Positions 46,301-60,500 of a stretch of 64,000 bases of DNA are shown in pieces. The stretch spans positions 105,278,610 through 105,342,609 of the forward strand of contig NC_133934.1 in assembly GCF_031877795.1 (NCBI RefSeq), given 5' to 3'. How positions within the stretch are numbered: position 1 is the stretch's first letter; every line of letters begins with the position of its first letter. Below the pieces are notes generated by a model. It saw only the letters and a list, made by a program, of their open reading frames with translations, was not told where the DNA came from and searched no databases. Source of the DNA: Strix aluco. Taxonomy: Eukaryota; Chordata; Aves; Strigiformes; Strigidae. The translations under genes and the position numbers were made by a program.

Positions 46301-49300
46301 TCCTTTCTCTCCTCATCGGTGCCTCACGAGGATAGACTCCTAAGGATGAATTAATTCCCCAGAGGTTGTATGGGAGGAAGACATCCCAGTTTCTAGCTAA
46401 CAAGCCTCCTGCCCTCCACACCCTCCAGCTCCAACCCCTCCTTTCCCCCTCACCCCTCCTTCTCTGCTAAATGACCTTTTGACCTCTTTATTTTGTAGCG
46501 GTTCACTGGTTAAATTTAGAACAGAAACCATATGGATAAAAACCCATGGTCCCTGCTGCTCTGGGAGTCTAGTCTAGCTCTCCAGCTGTCCAGTGGAGGA
46601 TAGACTTGAACATTAGTACTAGAGAACCTTCCTCCCCTGTCCCTCCCAGCCATCCCCACCTCAAACAGAGCAGCTGCCTGACACTCCTTGGCTTCTGAAT
46701 GATCTGATGAAGGGGGTCTGTTATGGGACACAAACCAACCTGATCCATCCCAGATGGCCATATTTTCATTTGTTTCTGTTGTGCTTTTTTTTTTTTTAAG
46801 GATTTCTAGGAGGGATTCCCAGTTCTTTAAAAAGATTTTTTTTTTTTGATGTGGGTTTTTTTCCCCTCGAGTCATTATCTAAGCTTCTTGGCAAGACAAG
46901 CATTCTGCACTGTTTGTGGTGATAGACCCTGGGATCATCCTGTCCAGCCATCTCTTGTTGTCCAGCAGGGATGACAATTATTTGTTTACTATCAAGAGCC
47001 AAGAAATATTTACATTTTTAGTACATACACTACTTACAGGATTTTCAGAGTCATGTGGTGTTTCAGCAGAGGGAGTAAAAGGAGGGTATATTCAAGAAGG
47101 TGGTATGGAAGAGCCAAAAAAAAAATTCTCCATAGCAAGATGCTGCTGAATTTTGCCCATTTTGTCCCTCCAAGACTTATAGATTCTCTCTGTATGACTC
47201 ATGTCTGGCCCATAAAATTTGAATCTTTAAGTCAAGGATGTCCTTTTGCAATTAATCAATATCAAAATTTGTTTCAAATTCCAAGAGATATATCTTGGCT
47301 ATAGAGTAAAGCTACCTCACACCTCTTATCATTTCTTTTGTGTTCTGTTAATATTCTGTGCATTCAGTTTCCCTAACTATTCCTAATCAGGTGCCCCAAG
47401 ATGTTCTGTCTGCTTGGTTGCAAATTCTAGCACTTTGGCCGTACTTGGAGAACGATCAGTCCCCTCCTTACATAGGGATTCTATAGTCACCACCTCGGGA
47501 ATACTTACAGCCCATCTGGCTCCTGTTTGTGATACCAGATATTATGTGGTTATGAGATCTGACAAACTGTAGCATCCAGGAGATTCCTCCCCTCCTGGTC
47601 CTTCAGACAAGAGACCACTGGACGGTTCCCAGGTGCACACAGAAGTGAGGCTGAGCCTGAACTGCAAATATGCTCCCATGCACACGTAGACAGTACAGAC
47701 ATGTGTGGCTGTAAATACTAACACATGGCAGGATGCTACTTTTACAGGCACCCCCCCCAACCACAAATGGCATTCACATGGAACAGGAAGACGACAAATG
47801 GCCTAATCCTGTTCCTACTCATCAGGTAACCAGGCTTGAAATTTGCAGTTTGCTAACATATCACACACATGCCCTCGCTCAGCTGACATGCATACTCACA
47901 GCCATGCATCTGTCCAGTCTCTGCCAAACCTGAGTCCTTCCAGGATCTACCTCCAGGCCCTGGGCTTTTTAATCCAGTCTCTGGCCAGGATCTTGGGTTT
48001 CCAGACTATGACAGGCTAGTCCAGTGTAAAGCTAACTAGATGAACATCCTCAGCAACTATTTAGGAGCAAAGAACATTTGAGAAGAAGACCAGATAGACT
48101 ACAGTGACAAGGCAGAGCAGTGTACTGACCTGCAGCCTGCTAACATGTGGCCAACCCCTTCCCCTCCTATCCACCTTGATCCTTCCCCTAAACAGCCCCG
48201 TTTTTCACATTCCCACAGCTTCCTCATCTTAAGAGATCTTAATAATAAGTTTTACCTGGTCCCAGAATTTCCCTCATATCCCATAAGAAGTTTGCTCTTG
48301 CTTGTGAGATGAGTTCTGGTAATCCATGATAACATTGTTCCTATTTCTTACAACGTTTCTGGTTGAATTTCTTCAAGGTCACATTCAAGTCGTTCCTGTA
48401 ATGGCCCATCCGTCAATGTCTCAGGAGTTCTGGTCTTTGTTACTCTCTCTTATCTGCACTTTGTTAGAGTTTGTGTATCTGCACATTTAACTTATCACCT
48501 CTCCTGTTCCTAGGCTGTTTTTTATGCTGACTAGCTAACTCCCAGATACCCTTACGATTTCCTATTTGCTTTCAACTGCAAAACCAAATTAAAAGAAACT
48601 TAAGAAAGCATGACACAGTGTTTGTAATGATTTTTTTCCTATATTCCAGTTGCTGTAGTTGTCAAAGGTATTCAGTGATTTTGAACAGGAAGCAAGGTTT
48701 ATGGAAGTACTTAGCTGTCAAGATATAACTGTCACATGAAATTTTTTTTTTCTCTGAATTATTTGATGTAGAGTTGGTGATTGGTTTGCTTTAGTTTGTG
48801 GGAAGGGTTGGGGTTTTTTATTCCAAATTTTAATAATAAGCATGATTCATGTCCTTTTGTTTACTTCTGCTTCTTTTGCTCCCTTTTAATTCTCTGTACC
48901 AGCTTGTTATTACTTTACAATTAAAAGTGTCTATTTTCTTCTGAGCATCTGTTTGTGGCTGCTGCAGTTTGCTTTTCCATAGTGACTTAATGTTGCTGTG
49001 TTGAAGTGTAGGGTTCAAAGTAAAGCTTTCCTACTTTAGGAGAGAAGTTTTATCTAAGGCTTTCTATAAAAAGAGTCCATAAAAGAAGTGTTTCATGGTA
49101 GAATAGGCAGCAGTAGGGATCATGAACAGCATTTAAATAAAAGAATCCAGTAATTTAGAGCCATCTTGCTGCCTATGTTTTTTTAGTCTAAACTTCTTTC
49201 TTCTGGCTGCCTGGCTTTGTTATTCCTAAGTCTCTTCTTTTTTTACCCCTCTTTCTCCTATTTTTTAATCTTAAATTAGAATGCATGGCCTTGGGAGAGG

Positions 49301-51481
49301 GACTGTCTCTTATTGCCTATGCATTTTTTTGACAATATAAAGATAGTTCCCTCTTCTGACTGAGGCCTCTGAATAATCTTACAATATATCTAAGAGGAAA
49401 ACATGCTAACCTTTCAAACTGCAGTCTGGCTTGTGGCCTAGTTGAAGTGGCATATTGCCATCTGAATGACTTCAAGACTTAAGTTTTACCTTCATAATTG
49501 TCAACAATGACAGACTGCTCCTAAGGGGGAGGGTGAGCTGGGAGCTACTGCAGCACCTGAGCGTGGCAGGCAGAGATGGTGCTGGGAACAGGGTCCATCC
49601 ACAGCCCTGGATGAGGCAAAGTGATGAACCAGGTCCAGGGTCTATCCAGAGAGTCCAGTCAGGAGTAGCAGGAGATGGGGCTGAAGACACTGATGCAGTA
49701 AAAGTCTGTGGTCTATCCAGGAGATAGGGCTTTGAGACAGGTAAACCTACAACACAGCTCAGGAAGGGACTAGAGAGCACAGGCTGAGCTTAAACAGAGC
49801 CCCTGGGCAGAGGGTGGGTGGAGGTCCAGGTGAGACCACTCAGGACAATTAAGGCTTCAGGGCTCTGACAGCACTAGCTCTTAGAGGTAAAACTGTTTGA
49901 AGAAGCATCAGTATTTCCAGTGTTTTCATGAGAGGCAATAAGCATAGAGAAATCAGAGCCCAAACTATTAAGTTTTCTCTGCAGTTTCTTTTATTTAATG
50001 AACTTTGTCCTGATGTAGGAGAAACTCAAAGGCTGGTATCTGCTATAGAAATAATTTGGAATTGGGTGCCAGTAATTCTGAAAATTAAATACTAAGACAA
50101 TTGCAACATAAAAAATAAGACTCAAATTATTAGTGACTGTTAAGTTTTAATCACAAATATACCATGGGCATATCATGCTTTTTTACTCTGTTTCTTTTGA
50201 CACTGATGAACCATCTCACTGCACAGACAAGTCCATCTGGGCTCTGCATGAATGCATGCTAAAATGTGTCACAATGAGGGTGGTAGCTTTTGAATAATTA
50301 TCTTGTACAGTTTCTTTTTAAATGCCAAAGATAAAGGAAGTCTGTTGCATACAGTTGTTTGCTAGACAGCAGCAGAATGCAGGATCTTTATGTCAAGGAG
50401 TTTCCTAGAGATAAGGAATAGTGACTTGAGGGTTAAGTTTTTGGCATGTTATTATTTTTCATATTTATTTCATCTGTGTTTTTCAAAATATTTTGAGAGT
50501 GTGAGTATAGGAGTAAGTCTGTTTGACAGAATTTACAGCCAAACAAATAGATCCTACATATGGTTTTTGAGGGGCATTTTCTCTGAAGTGTGGAGTATGT
50601 GTCTGGATCTGTTACAGTTGACCCTTTTCAGTCTTTCTGGTCTCTGGAAGGAAGTTTAATTCCATATAAGGGAGGGATTTGAGACCATGTTTGTTAAAAA
50701 AGCTTGTGGCGTTCACAGAAGAATTAGTTCAGTCGATTGCAAACGTTGGGCTGTGTTATCTCCTAACTCCCAGCAGCACTTCCTTTGTTAAATTAGAATA
50801 TTTTAGTATGGACTGGTGTGGCACTGGTAACAGAAAAAAAGAGAGTCTTATTTCTGTGTCTGTGCCTTGGAGGTAAAGAGGAGTCCAGCATTATATATAT
50901 CCAGTAGTCTGACAAAAGCTTGAGGTGTTCTCAGGGGGACAGAATGACTAAACCAGGTGCATGCTTTGCTGCTCTGAACTTGGTTAAATATGGGGAGACT
51001 TTCAGGGGTGAGGAAAGGCATTTCTCTGACTTCCAGTTCCTTTTCAAATGTCAGGTTCTTTTTTTGAAACTCAAGATTTTTAGGAGTTAGCCAGAAGTAA
51101 TTTTTGTATTGCCAGATCTGACTGATGTTAAGGATGGCTAAATCTGCTGGACTGAATGACCCAGGGAATCTTTCACCTCCTGGGCCCGTCAGGATGAGGG
51201 CTGCTCCCTATTTCTGATCTTAGATCCAGCCACTAGTGAGGTCTAGTACAGTTTTCAAAGAGGTGCACACACACATGCACTGTACAGATGTGACTGGTGC
51301 CAAACAGATTGAGACAAGTAGGACGCTTGTCGCTTTACCCAAATAAACACAGGCAACGCAGAGTGCCTGATTCTGTTTCCAAGGGTTGCTGCCTAGAGAA
51401 AACCTTCATGGGTTTCTCCAGGATCTGTCCCCACACTTCTCATTTTGCTTGCCAACTAGCCTGGCTTGGAGTTCACTAGCA

Positions 51482-51559
<78 letters not shown>

Positions 51560-54500
51560 ACTCTAGAGATAGGGATCACACAGGAGGTAGTTAGGAATGG
51601 CATTTAATAAGAAGACAGGAGGGACTGCAATGGTTAGACTGCACCAGACAACTGAATTGACCAACTTTCTGCTTATATGTAATGAGCCTCTTCTATCCTT
51701 CCCTCTCCATTTTTCTGTTTGTTCTGCCCTGATCCACCTTGACCCCTTCCTTTTCCTGCCATTGACCTTTCCCTTAAACAATGCATAGTAAGTCCTGTAC
51801 GATCCCCCAAATCTCTTGTTCAGTCCCAAAGTCCTCCCCAGGGAATGCTTCCCAGCATAAGTCCTATACCTCTTTGTGCAATAGTCCCCCTTGTTTTTTG
51901 CACAGTATTCTGGAGAGGGTTTCTTCTGTTGAATCCCCTTAGTGGGTGGGTTTTACACTAAGGACAATGACTTTAATTGTCCATCTTTGATGGTTTTAGG
52001 AATAGCTGATTTGGATGGATAAGACTGTCTGTGTTCTCCCCCTTGTCATACCAACCTTGTTCCTCTGATCATTATCTGCCTATTTTGAATAGCCATTAGC
52101 TAGACATCTTTGCAACTAGTCTTTTGCTGGCTTTTTTATTTTAAAAAGGCTAGCTTTCTTTCAGTTAAGTATTTAATGACAATGATTTAAAAAAATACCT
52201 GTACCAAAGGCTGAGCATAGAAAACATTTACTTGGAAGGTTAGTGTAGTAAAGTATCAAGTGGTAAAAGATGAATTAAAAAGGAATATATGCCTTAAAAT
52301 GTGGCATATATTGGTAAAATTCATCTTAGTAAAAGATGAATTAAAAAGGAATATAGCCTAAGTAGCCTTCAGAGTAGTCTGCAATGATCCAGAGCTGTTT
52401 ATTGTATGTTAAAGAAATGAGAATTTTTATAGGTACTTCAGAGATGACAAATAGAAACAATTCCTTCTTTGCCATTAATGTAAATTGAAAAGCTTCCATT
52501 TACTTTTATGTGTATTCATGGGATTATATTCAGTGTCTCCTACAAGACAGTAGGGGGTAATGGACGGGTTTAGTACCTTTTTAAGTGATTTGTGCTGTTC
52601 TTGACCTAATCTTCAGTATCTTTTTTCAGCTGCTGGTTCAGTTTGTTCAGAATACTTCTATTCCACTGGGGCAAGGGCTGGTGGAATCCGAACCAAAAGA
52701 CATCACCTGTCTTTCTCTCCTTCCTGTTACTGAGACCTCAGAATGCAACAGACTCATGTTGCCAGGTAAAATCTATGCGGCAGACCTTAGCAAGCGTGCC
52801 CTTCACACAGCTCTCTTTACTGCACCACTGCGGTCACTGCCTCTTGCTGATAAGGCATTCCAGGCATGGAGGAACAAGTTCAGAAGGCTGACTGAAACTT
52901 TTCTCATTTAACAGTGAAGTCTGACTAGTTATAGAAAATTCCCTCCTCCTTCAATCTCTCTCAAGTTCTGATTTTTTTTCTAGAAAAATAACTTCATAGG
53001 TATCTTTTAGTCATAGTGTATTTATACTTTTATTTACTTCGGTTGCACTTTCTTCACTAGATGATGAAAGAGATCTCACTTCTCCAAGTCACACCAATTC
53101 TTCCAAAGATGTTTCTTCATCTGCTGTCTTGAGAAGTCTCCAGGTAAATGTGGGCCCTGATGGAGAGGAAACAAGGGCACAGAATGTACAGAAACCATCT
53201 GAACTTCTGTCAACTCCAGAGACTTCCAGTTTATTGCAAGACCTCCAGCCCAGTGACAGCACTTCATTTATTCTTCTCAACCTAACAAGAGCAGGTAATT
53301 CTCCTTCTCTTTGTCATCTGGCTGGGTATGTCTCAGACAGCAGAATGCAGGAGATACGAGTAACAGCTCTGTCCCTGCTGCTTATGAGGGGAAAGACCAT
53401 GAAATTTGCTGGGCATTATTGGGTATTTCAGGAGCATTTAATCATCAACAGCTTTCTACAATGTCGAGGTCAGCGAAGACAAAAAATCAAAAAGAAATTT
53501 CCCTCTGTTACATTATCCTTCTGTTTCATGAGGTTGTCTTCTTTTCTAGGGCTGGGGTCTCCAGCAGAGCACTTGGTGTTTGTTCAAGATGAAGCAGAAG
53601 ATTCTGGGAATGATTTTCTCTCTCATGATAGCACAGACAGCAGTACCCCGTGGTTCCTACGAGTGCAAGAATTGGCCCATGACAGTTTAATTGCTGCCAC
53701 TCGGGCACAGCTTGCCAAGAATGCCAAAGCAAGCAATAATGGTAGGAAATCCCCTGATTCTGTCTCAAAAGTTGAATGTTCCATAGAAGGCCCCTAGTTT
53801 CAGCTGGTTTCCTCCTCTCTTTCACTTTCTCTTGCTTTTGATCTGTTCTGACATCTTCAAATCATCAGTGACAGAATTACACAAAACAACCATGTATTTT
53901 TTTGCAATATAAATAGGGTCCCCAGTTTTTCTCGGGGAATGAACTTTAGTGGAGCCAGCAGTTCCATTGTAGTCTGCCTGTTCTCTGGTACATGTAAAGA
54001 GTATCTTCATTCTGACTGCAGCTGCCTGTATTTCAACTTTCATTTTCACATTGAAGTGTCTGTTTTTAATGCATACTGTAATTCATACTTTCTTCCTAGC
54101 TCCACTGGGTTTGGAGCTCAGCTTTCTGGAGAATACATAATTGGATTTAGTCACAAGCTTTATGACAATTATTTTAATAAATAATTGCAAACAAATGCAA
54201 TATCTCTTTTCTTTTAGCTAAGGTGTTTTTAAAAAGAGTTATTCTGGCTGATACTTAAAATTGGTTGGTTGATGTTGATATAATTTTTACAGTTTTTGAT
54301 GTATTGGCTTTCTATTCTTGTGGTAAGCCTCATCTGGTAGCAGCTGATCTGATACAGCTAGGTTGTTGGGAATAGTTTATGGGCCTGGTAAGGTTTGCAA
54401 ATTTGTGTCTGATCCCTGTTTTGGGCTAGGCAGCAGCATGTAGGACATGGTAAACAATTAGTAGCCAGGCACATACCTGCTTTACAGTCCTGTATCATAT

Positions 54501-57500
54501 ATGATGCTGGGTTTATATATTAAATTTGACACATAGTAATCTGTATCTTATTTAGATTTTGGTGGGCTTTTTCTTCCAGGTGAAAATGTTCATCTGTGCT
54601 CAGGAGATGGGCAGCCGAAAGACTCTAGCCCAATTCCTCATTTATCTCGCGTGGAAAGGAAGCTGAAGTGCACAGTTGAGGGCTGCGATCGGACATTTGT
54701 GTGGCCAGCTCACTTCAAGTATCATCTGAAAACACACCGGTGAGCAGAATAAAGCTATATGTTTCAAAGTCATGACTTTGAAAAACTGTGCTCTGTATTT
54801 GGGATAATGCTAGTTTTTGACATCGACGAGCTGTGAAAACCTGGTATTGCTCTTGGAAGTACTAGGCCTGTTGCTTGCTCTAGGTCATTTGTGTTGAAAC
54901 ACTTTGACCAGATTTGGATTATTTTTGTAGGTCCTTGTTATTGTTTGGTTTAGAATATTTGTATTTTAACAGGTGGTCAGTAAAGACCATCAGTATCGCT
55001 TCTGTGGTATAGTGAACATTAGAACTTGTAGCATGCTATCATATTTTTATATATCCTTGAACAAAGTTGCTTGCTCTAACAAATGACCCTAATCTTTTTT
55101 AGCTAAGAAATTGGCAGTCTGTAAGGTAAATTGTAGACGAGAAGCTTAAAAACTGTGAAGGACTCCAACAGACATGAGCCCATCATCTTGCCCTGAGACA
55201 GGGCCAGCAGTAATTGCATATGTTATGTGTACACATACAGTAATTTTTGATCCTCCAGTGACTGAAATTCCACAACATTCCTATACAATCTGCTTTACTA
55301 AATCATTCTGGGTAGGGAATAGGCAAGGTAATAAGATGAAAAGATATTACCTGAATGGATTATTCCAGTGGACCACCCAGAGTCTGGTTCCTTAGGACTA
55401 ATTTAGGTCACTCACTTCGGTCGAGTCTCTCCATTTTCTGATATAATTAATTTTGGTTTAAATGTTTTTACTTTTTATTTAATCAAAAAAAGAAGTCAGG
55501 TGTTCATGAAAAATACATTGCAGTGGCTGGTAATGAAACAGCTATTTTGTTGCTTTCCAGGAACGACCGCTCCTTCACCTGCCCAGCAGAAGGCTGTGGA
55601 AAGAGTTTCTATGTCTTACAGAGGCTGAAGGTGCACATGAGAACTCATAATGGTGAAAAACCCTTCGTGTGCACAGAGCTGGGCTGCGGGAAACAGTTCA
55701 CGACAGCTGGAAATCTGAAGAACCACCTACGAATTCACACTGGTGTGTTTTAGACCTCACCTATTTGTGGTCTGCAGAGGTGGGGTCTTTACTGAGGAAT
55801 AAACCACTTCCTCCTCTGTCCTCAAACTTTTGAGAATATTATGTTGTTTATCTCTGCCCTTCATTAATGTCCCTTTTATATCAATTCACATTGACCAATA
55901 GGGCACATTAATCAACTGCTTACCCCCTGTACAATTTCACACAGGTTTCACCCTTCAGATACCATATGATGATGCTGTACTTTGCTCAGACCCACGCTCT
56001 GAAGATTCCCTTCTCCCCTCAAGCTGTTTGACGGAGGGAGGGTTGTGAGTTGTTTTGGGGAGACTAGACTGTTCCCAAGGGAATAGTTAGTGAACACGAC
56101 TGCTGTAATTGTTTTTATAAAGAAGCTATTTTAAATTCCTGAAAGGCACAATAGCGTAGATATTTCTCCGGTGTGGAGTCCTGGTGGACACAATTGTAGC
56201 TGTACTGACATCTGGCTGAATCTGACTAACTTATGTTACCTATGGTTCTTGTAGAATGACTACATTTGGGAAATTTAGGGAAATGAGGAGTTCAGTGGAA
56301 TGAGTTGCAAAAATATAGGAGCAAAGTCTAGTAGAAAAGGGCAATAATTAGAATACAGCATTTTAGCATGCAAACAGCTCTGTGCTAATGCTAATTCAGG
56401 ATGTTACCATATGCTGGAGCCTATGTACTCTTAACTCATGCTCAGCTTTTTATATTAAAACAAGAACCTTTATTTCATAGTGCTGTATTTTATACATGGT
56501 TTGTTTATGATGTCTCCTCTGGAGAATTTCATCCTGCCTTGTCAATATTTTTAGAAGTTGGTGTACCAGCCAAAGCCTTGAGAACTACATAAAATGCTTT
56601 AGGTGTTTTTATCCTAGAAGGTGGTTTAAGAGAGGCACATAAGTTACTGCTGAAATGAATAGCAATTTAATAGTTAGCAAAGTTCATAGTGAATATTCTG
56701 GTGGGTTTGTTTGGTTTTTTAAGCCTCAGGGTTGGTTATCACACCACTTAAACAAATGGCCCAGTTCAAGCCTCTCAGAATATTGGTAGAGATTCCCTGA
56801 TGGCCTAGGAAGGTAGCATCGCATTACAGTTAATTAACGCTTCAAAATAACCTTGACAACTGTGAGAGCACAAGGCCTCTCTAGTAAAATGAAATTGCAG
56901 ATTATGTGGGCTGCCAGCAGCTGTTTGTGCCTTCTGCCTTACTTAAACACTACCGTATGGTATGCAGTTTGTAGCTACACATGGAAAAAGGTTGCTATTT
57001 TAAAGAATTTGCAGTCTAGCTAGAACACACGGTTTGGGGGCAGATGTTGGGATGTAGTTAAGCATTATATATACCAATAATAAAATTTTGAATGTGTAGT
57101 AACAGCAGCCATAATTTTTGCAGTTTTCTTTTGCACTTAAAGCTTCCAGCCAAGATGCAGATAAATAGGCCCATGCACAATCCGCTATGGTAGAGTGAGT
57201 GTTCTGCAACCAAGAGAGCAGTAGCATCTGGAGGAGTAAATAATAACTTTCTTACCTGCAAATTGATGATATGCAATTAAGAGTTTGATCAGACCAAAGG
57301 TGTTATAAAACTGCAGGTGTAAATAGATCTAGGGTTTCTTATAGATAAACTGTGTACTATTATTTTTGTCAATGGTAGTTTTTCTTCCTTCTTCCAAATT
57401 TTAAATATTTATAACAAGCCAGAAGGTACAATCAGTGCTTGAGAATCTGCTACGTATTTCAGCTTTGTAACACCAATCAGAACATACTGTGTTGATCTTT

Positions 57501-60500
57501 TTTGCTCAGATCTGTTGAATGCTGTAGTAGATAAGAAGCTGAGCAATGAACTGTAGGGAGAGGACTTCTAAAGGCAAAATCACAGTAGAAACAGCTTTAA
57601 AAACAAGTTTACTCTGAAAGAACTATGTATATGTTAGACAATAAAATAGCTAAAATAGCTTGCTTAATCTCCTGGGGACTTGCTGTTACTCTGATACAGT
57701 AGTCTAGTTAAAGACTTGAAATCATAGTGTTAAACATGGTATATTGAGTTCTTTAGTGGGATGTTGCAGGCAAAAGTTACCTCTGGTTTTATTAAGGCTT
57801 TATTAAGAGGGTGTTTAGAGCAGATTAATTATATTGCATTGCATTAGTCTAGTCACCTCCCAATTTATCTTTGTTTAGACAAATACAAAAATAGCTGTGG
57901 AGATATATAAAAATAAAAAATTTCAGCCTATGAGAACAAATTGTGCCTTGAATTACTGTTCCTCCACACATAAATATAAATGACTGACACATCTCTCACA
58001 GGATTTTGGCAAGTTCAGCCTGATCTGAAATAAAGTATAGAATCTGATATGAAGGGAAGTACAGTTAATGGGATTTTTGGCACTGAGAGGCAGAAAGGGA
58101 ACAGGATCCTGGGAGTGTGTGGAGCAGAGAGCTGGTTGTTAAGAACTGCATGTAGAAGATATATCATAGTCCAGGTACTTTAATATTACTCTTCTGGTAT
58201 TTATATACCTGGAAGATCTATTTAGAAATAGTGGACCCTTGCTTTGCCTTCAGTGAATGATGATCTAAGAATATTTCAGAAAGAATGCCGGTGTTTCCTC
58301 TTGAAAGCTGATTAAGAGAATGCTTTAAAAGTCTTAGGAAGCATATACATAATTTCCGTTGAACTTTGTTGCATGTAAGGCCAAAAGGGGGAATGGGGTA
58401 GAGATCTCGAGGCTGTTCTCAGGGACTTGGACAATCAGGTCAAGTTGTGATCCCAAAAATCTAAGAACTTGCTTTTCCCTTGTAGGGGAAAAACCCTTTC
58501 TGTGTGAGGCACAGGGATGCGGTCGCTCCTTTGCCGAATACTCCAGCCTTCGGAAACATTTGGTTGTCCACTCAGGTAGGAGTCTTCATCTGACATTCTG
58601 TGACTTATCTAAGAAAAGATCTTTATTGTAGGACTTTAATTTGATTTCCTTAAGAAAAATCCCCTGGTTTCTACAGGACTTCTGGTCACAGTGTTTCACA
58701 ACTTCCTTTGTGGTGCCTGTAGCCTGTATGCTTTAATCTTTTCTGTTGTTTGTTTCTAAATTTTATGTTTCTAAATTCAAATGACATTTTAAAAATTGTT
58801 TCTAAAATGTCATGAAGTTGGATATCTGTTTCATAGCTGCCATTTTGTTATTTAAAAGGGAGAATGTAGCACCTCTGTATATTAATCAAAGCCATTCAAA
58901 TCTGAACTGTCTCATGAGTGGGTTTCTGACATAGGTAGGGTTTTCCTTTATTTTTTAATATTACATACTTGTAATTGGACAAAGCATTAGATGGAAATGT
59001 ATTTCACAAGTGTTTCAAAGCCTCTGCCTTCTGTTTTGATTGATCTATCTTAAATATCATCAGCACATGATGAATATGGCATGTTTTGGGAAGGGGAGAT
59101 TTTATTGGAGGAGTAACTTTTGGGACTACTTGAGTTCTCCACACCTTTTCTTCCCTGCCTCCTTGGCTTCCATGCTATTGATCTCACATGTATGGACATC
59201 ATACTTGTTGTATGGTGAAAATGTTAGTCTGCTCTGTAAAAGGGAAATCCATTCACAGTGACAAGTCATCATCCAGTCTCTGCTCAGTCATGTAAACCAG
59301 ATGCTGAAATTTGTTGTGTGATGGCAGGACATAGCTTCCTTGCCTCTGCTTCCTTGCTTTCGGTCATTTTATTCTAGGTATGGGACATCAAATATTTCCA
59401 TGTCACTGAGTAAGAGATTCCAAATAACTTGTTCCCTCTCATAAATCAGACTCGAAGACTTTACGTTACTCTTCAGACTTGAGTTTTCCAACAGCTGGCA
59501 ATAGGGATATCTAAAACTCTTCTGTTCTGGAAGCTTATTGCTCTCCAGGAAACAGGAACATTTCTCATTTGTTTTTTCACTGATAATTAGCACCAGTGGT
59601 GTCAACAGCCATTTCAAAACAGTATTATTGGCTTCTCGGTTGATGAGGTTTTTCTTCTCAATGTGGTAATTCTTGGGATATTTTTTCCCCTCTCTACTTC
59701 AAGGAGTGAAGCCCCATCAGTGCCAAATTTGTGGGAAGACATTTTCCCAGAGTGGTAGCAGAAATGTGCATATGAGGAAACACCACTCCCGAATTGGAAC
59801 AGCTGGTAGCAGAGAGCGAGAACAGCCAGGTAAGGAAGGGAGGGCACTGTCTGTGGGGGAGAAGTGGTGGAAAGAGTTAGTGGATGGTCAAAGAGAAGGG
59901 AAGATTGTTTGTCCTGAAAATATGAGACCACAAGCCAGTAAGGAATAAAATACTGTTCTTGGAGATGAGGATGGATTGCTCACCTTCCCCTTTTCTAGGA
60001 CAGAAGACAAAGGCGTATTTCTGTATTGTGGTCAAGGAGCAGATAGGTTTATTGTTTTCAAAATTAACATGAATCTAGGATCTTTTTTTTACATGGAATT
60101 TGTGTCCTTCATTATGTATTTTTGTTGTAAGCAGCCTGTTTTTTTTATGCAGTATGAATTATTTAAAGAGAAAACCAAGCCTGCATGAGATCCCACCATA
60201 CTGCAACTCAAAACAATAACTATAGGGCTTACCATCCATTGGAGTGCCAGATGCCCAAAGAGTAGAAATGGATAGAGTAGGTGTCTAGGGAAGAAGTCTG
60301 TGTGACTTGAAGTGGGGCAGCGATTGTATCTTATATTACAGTATCATTACATCATGAGAATTTTGTTTTACCCTTTTTTTCCAAATAGAGTCACTGATGG
60401 GCAGCAGTTTGCTGGAAGAATCTACAGTGCATAGTAAGAATCTCATCTCCATGAACTCTCAACCCAGCCTTGGTGTTGAGTCTCTGCACCTGCCAGACAC

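Larger units (their letters stand above)
43366..52629 (+). other. ZNF410: ZNF410 long intron 2
   Basis: A 9.3 kb intron, the most repeat-rich part of the window. It holds three related minus-strand repeat copies, an imperfect repeat block at about 49500-49870, a CT/CA microsatellite and a hairpin with a 27-bp direct repeat. No coding exon was recognised. Confidence 0.75.

Noticed and set aside
53129-53797. 222-codon plus-strand frame in ZNF410
   Set aside because: It joins two real exons by reading through the 53295-53549 intron. The conserved protein skips that stretch.
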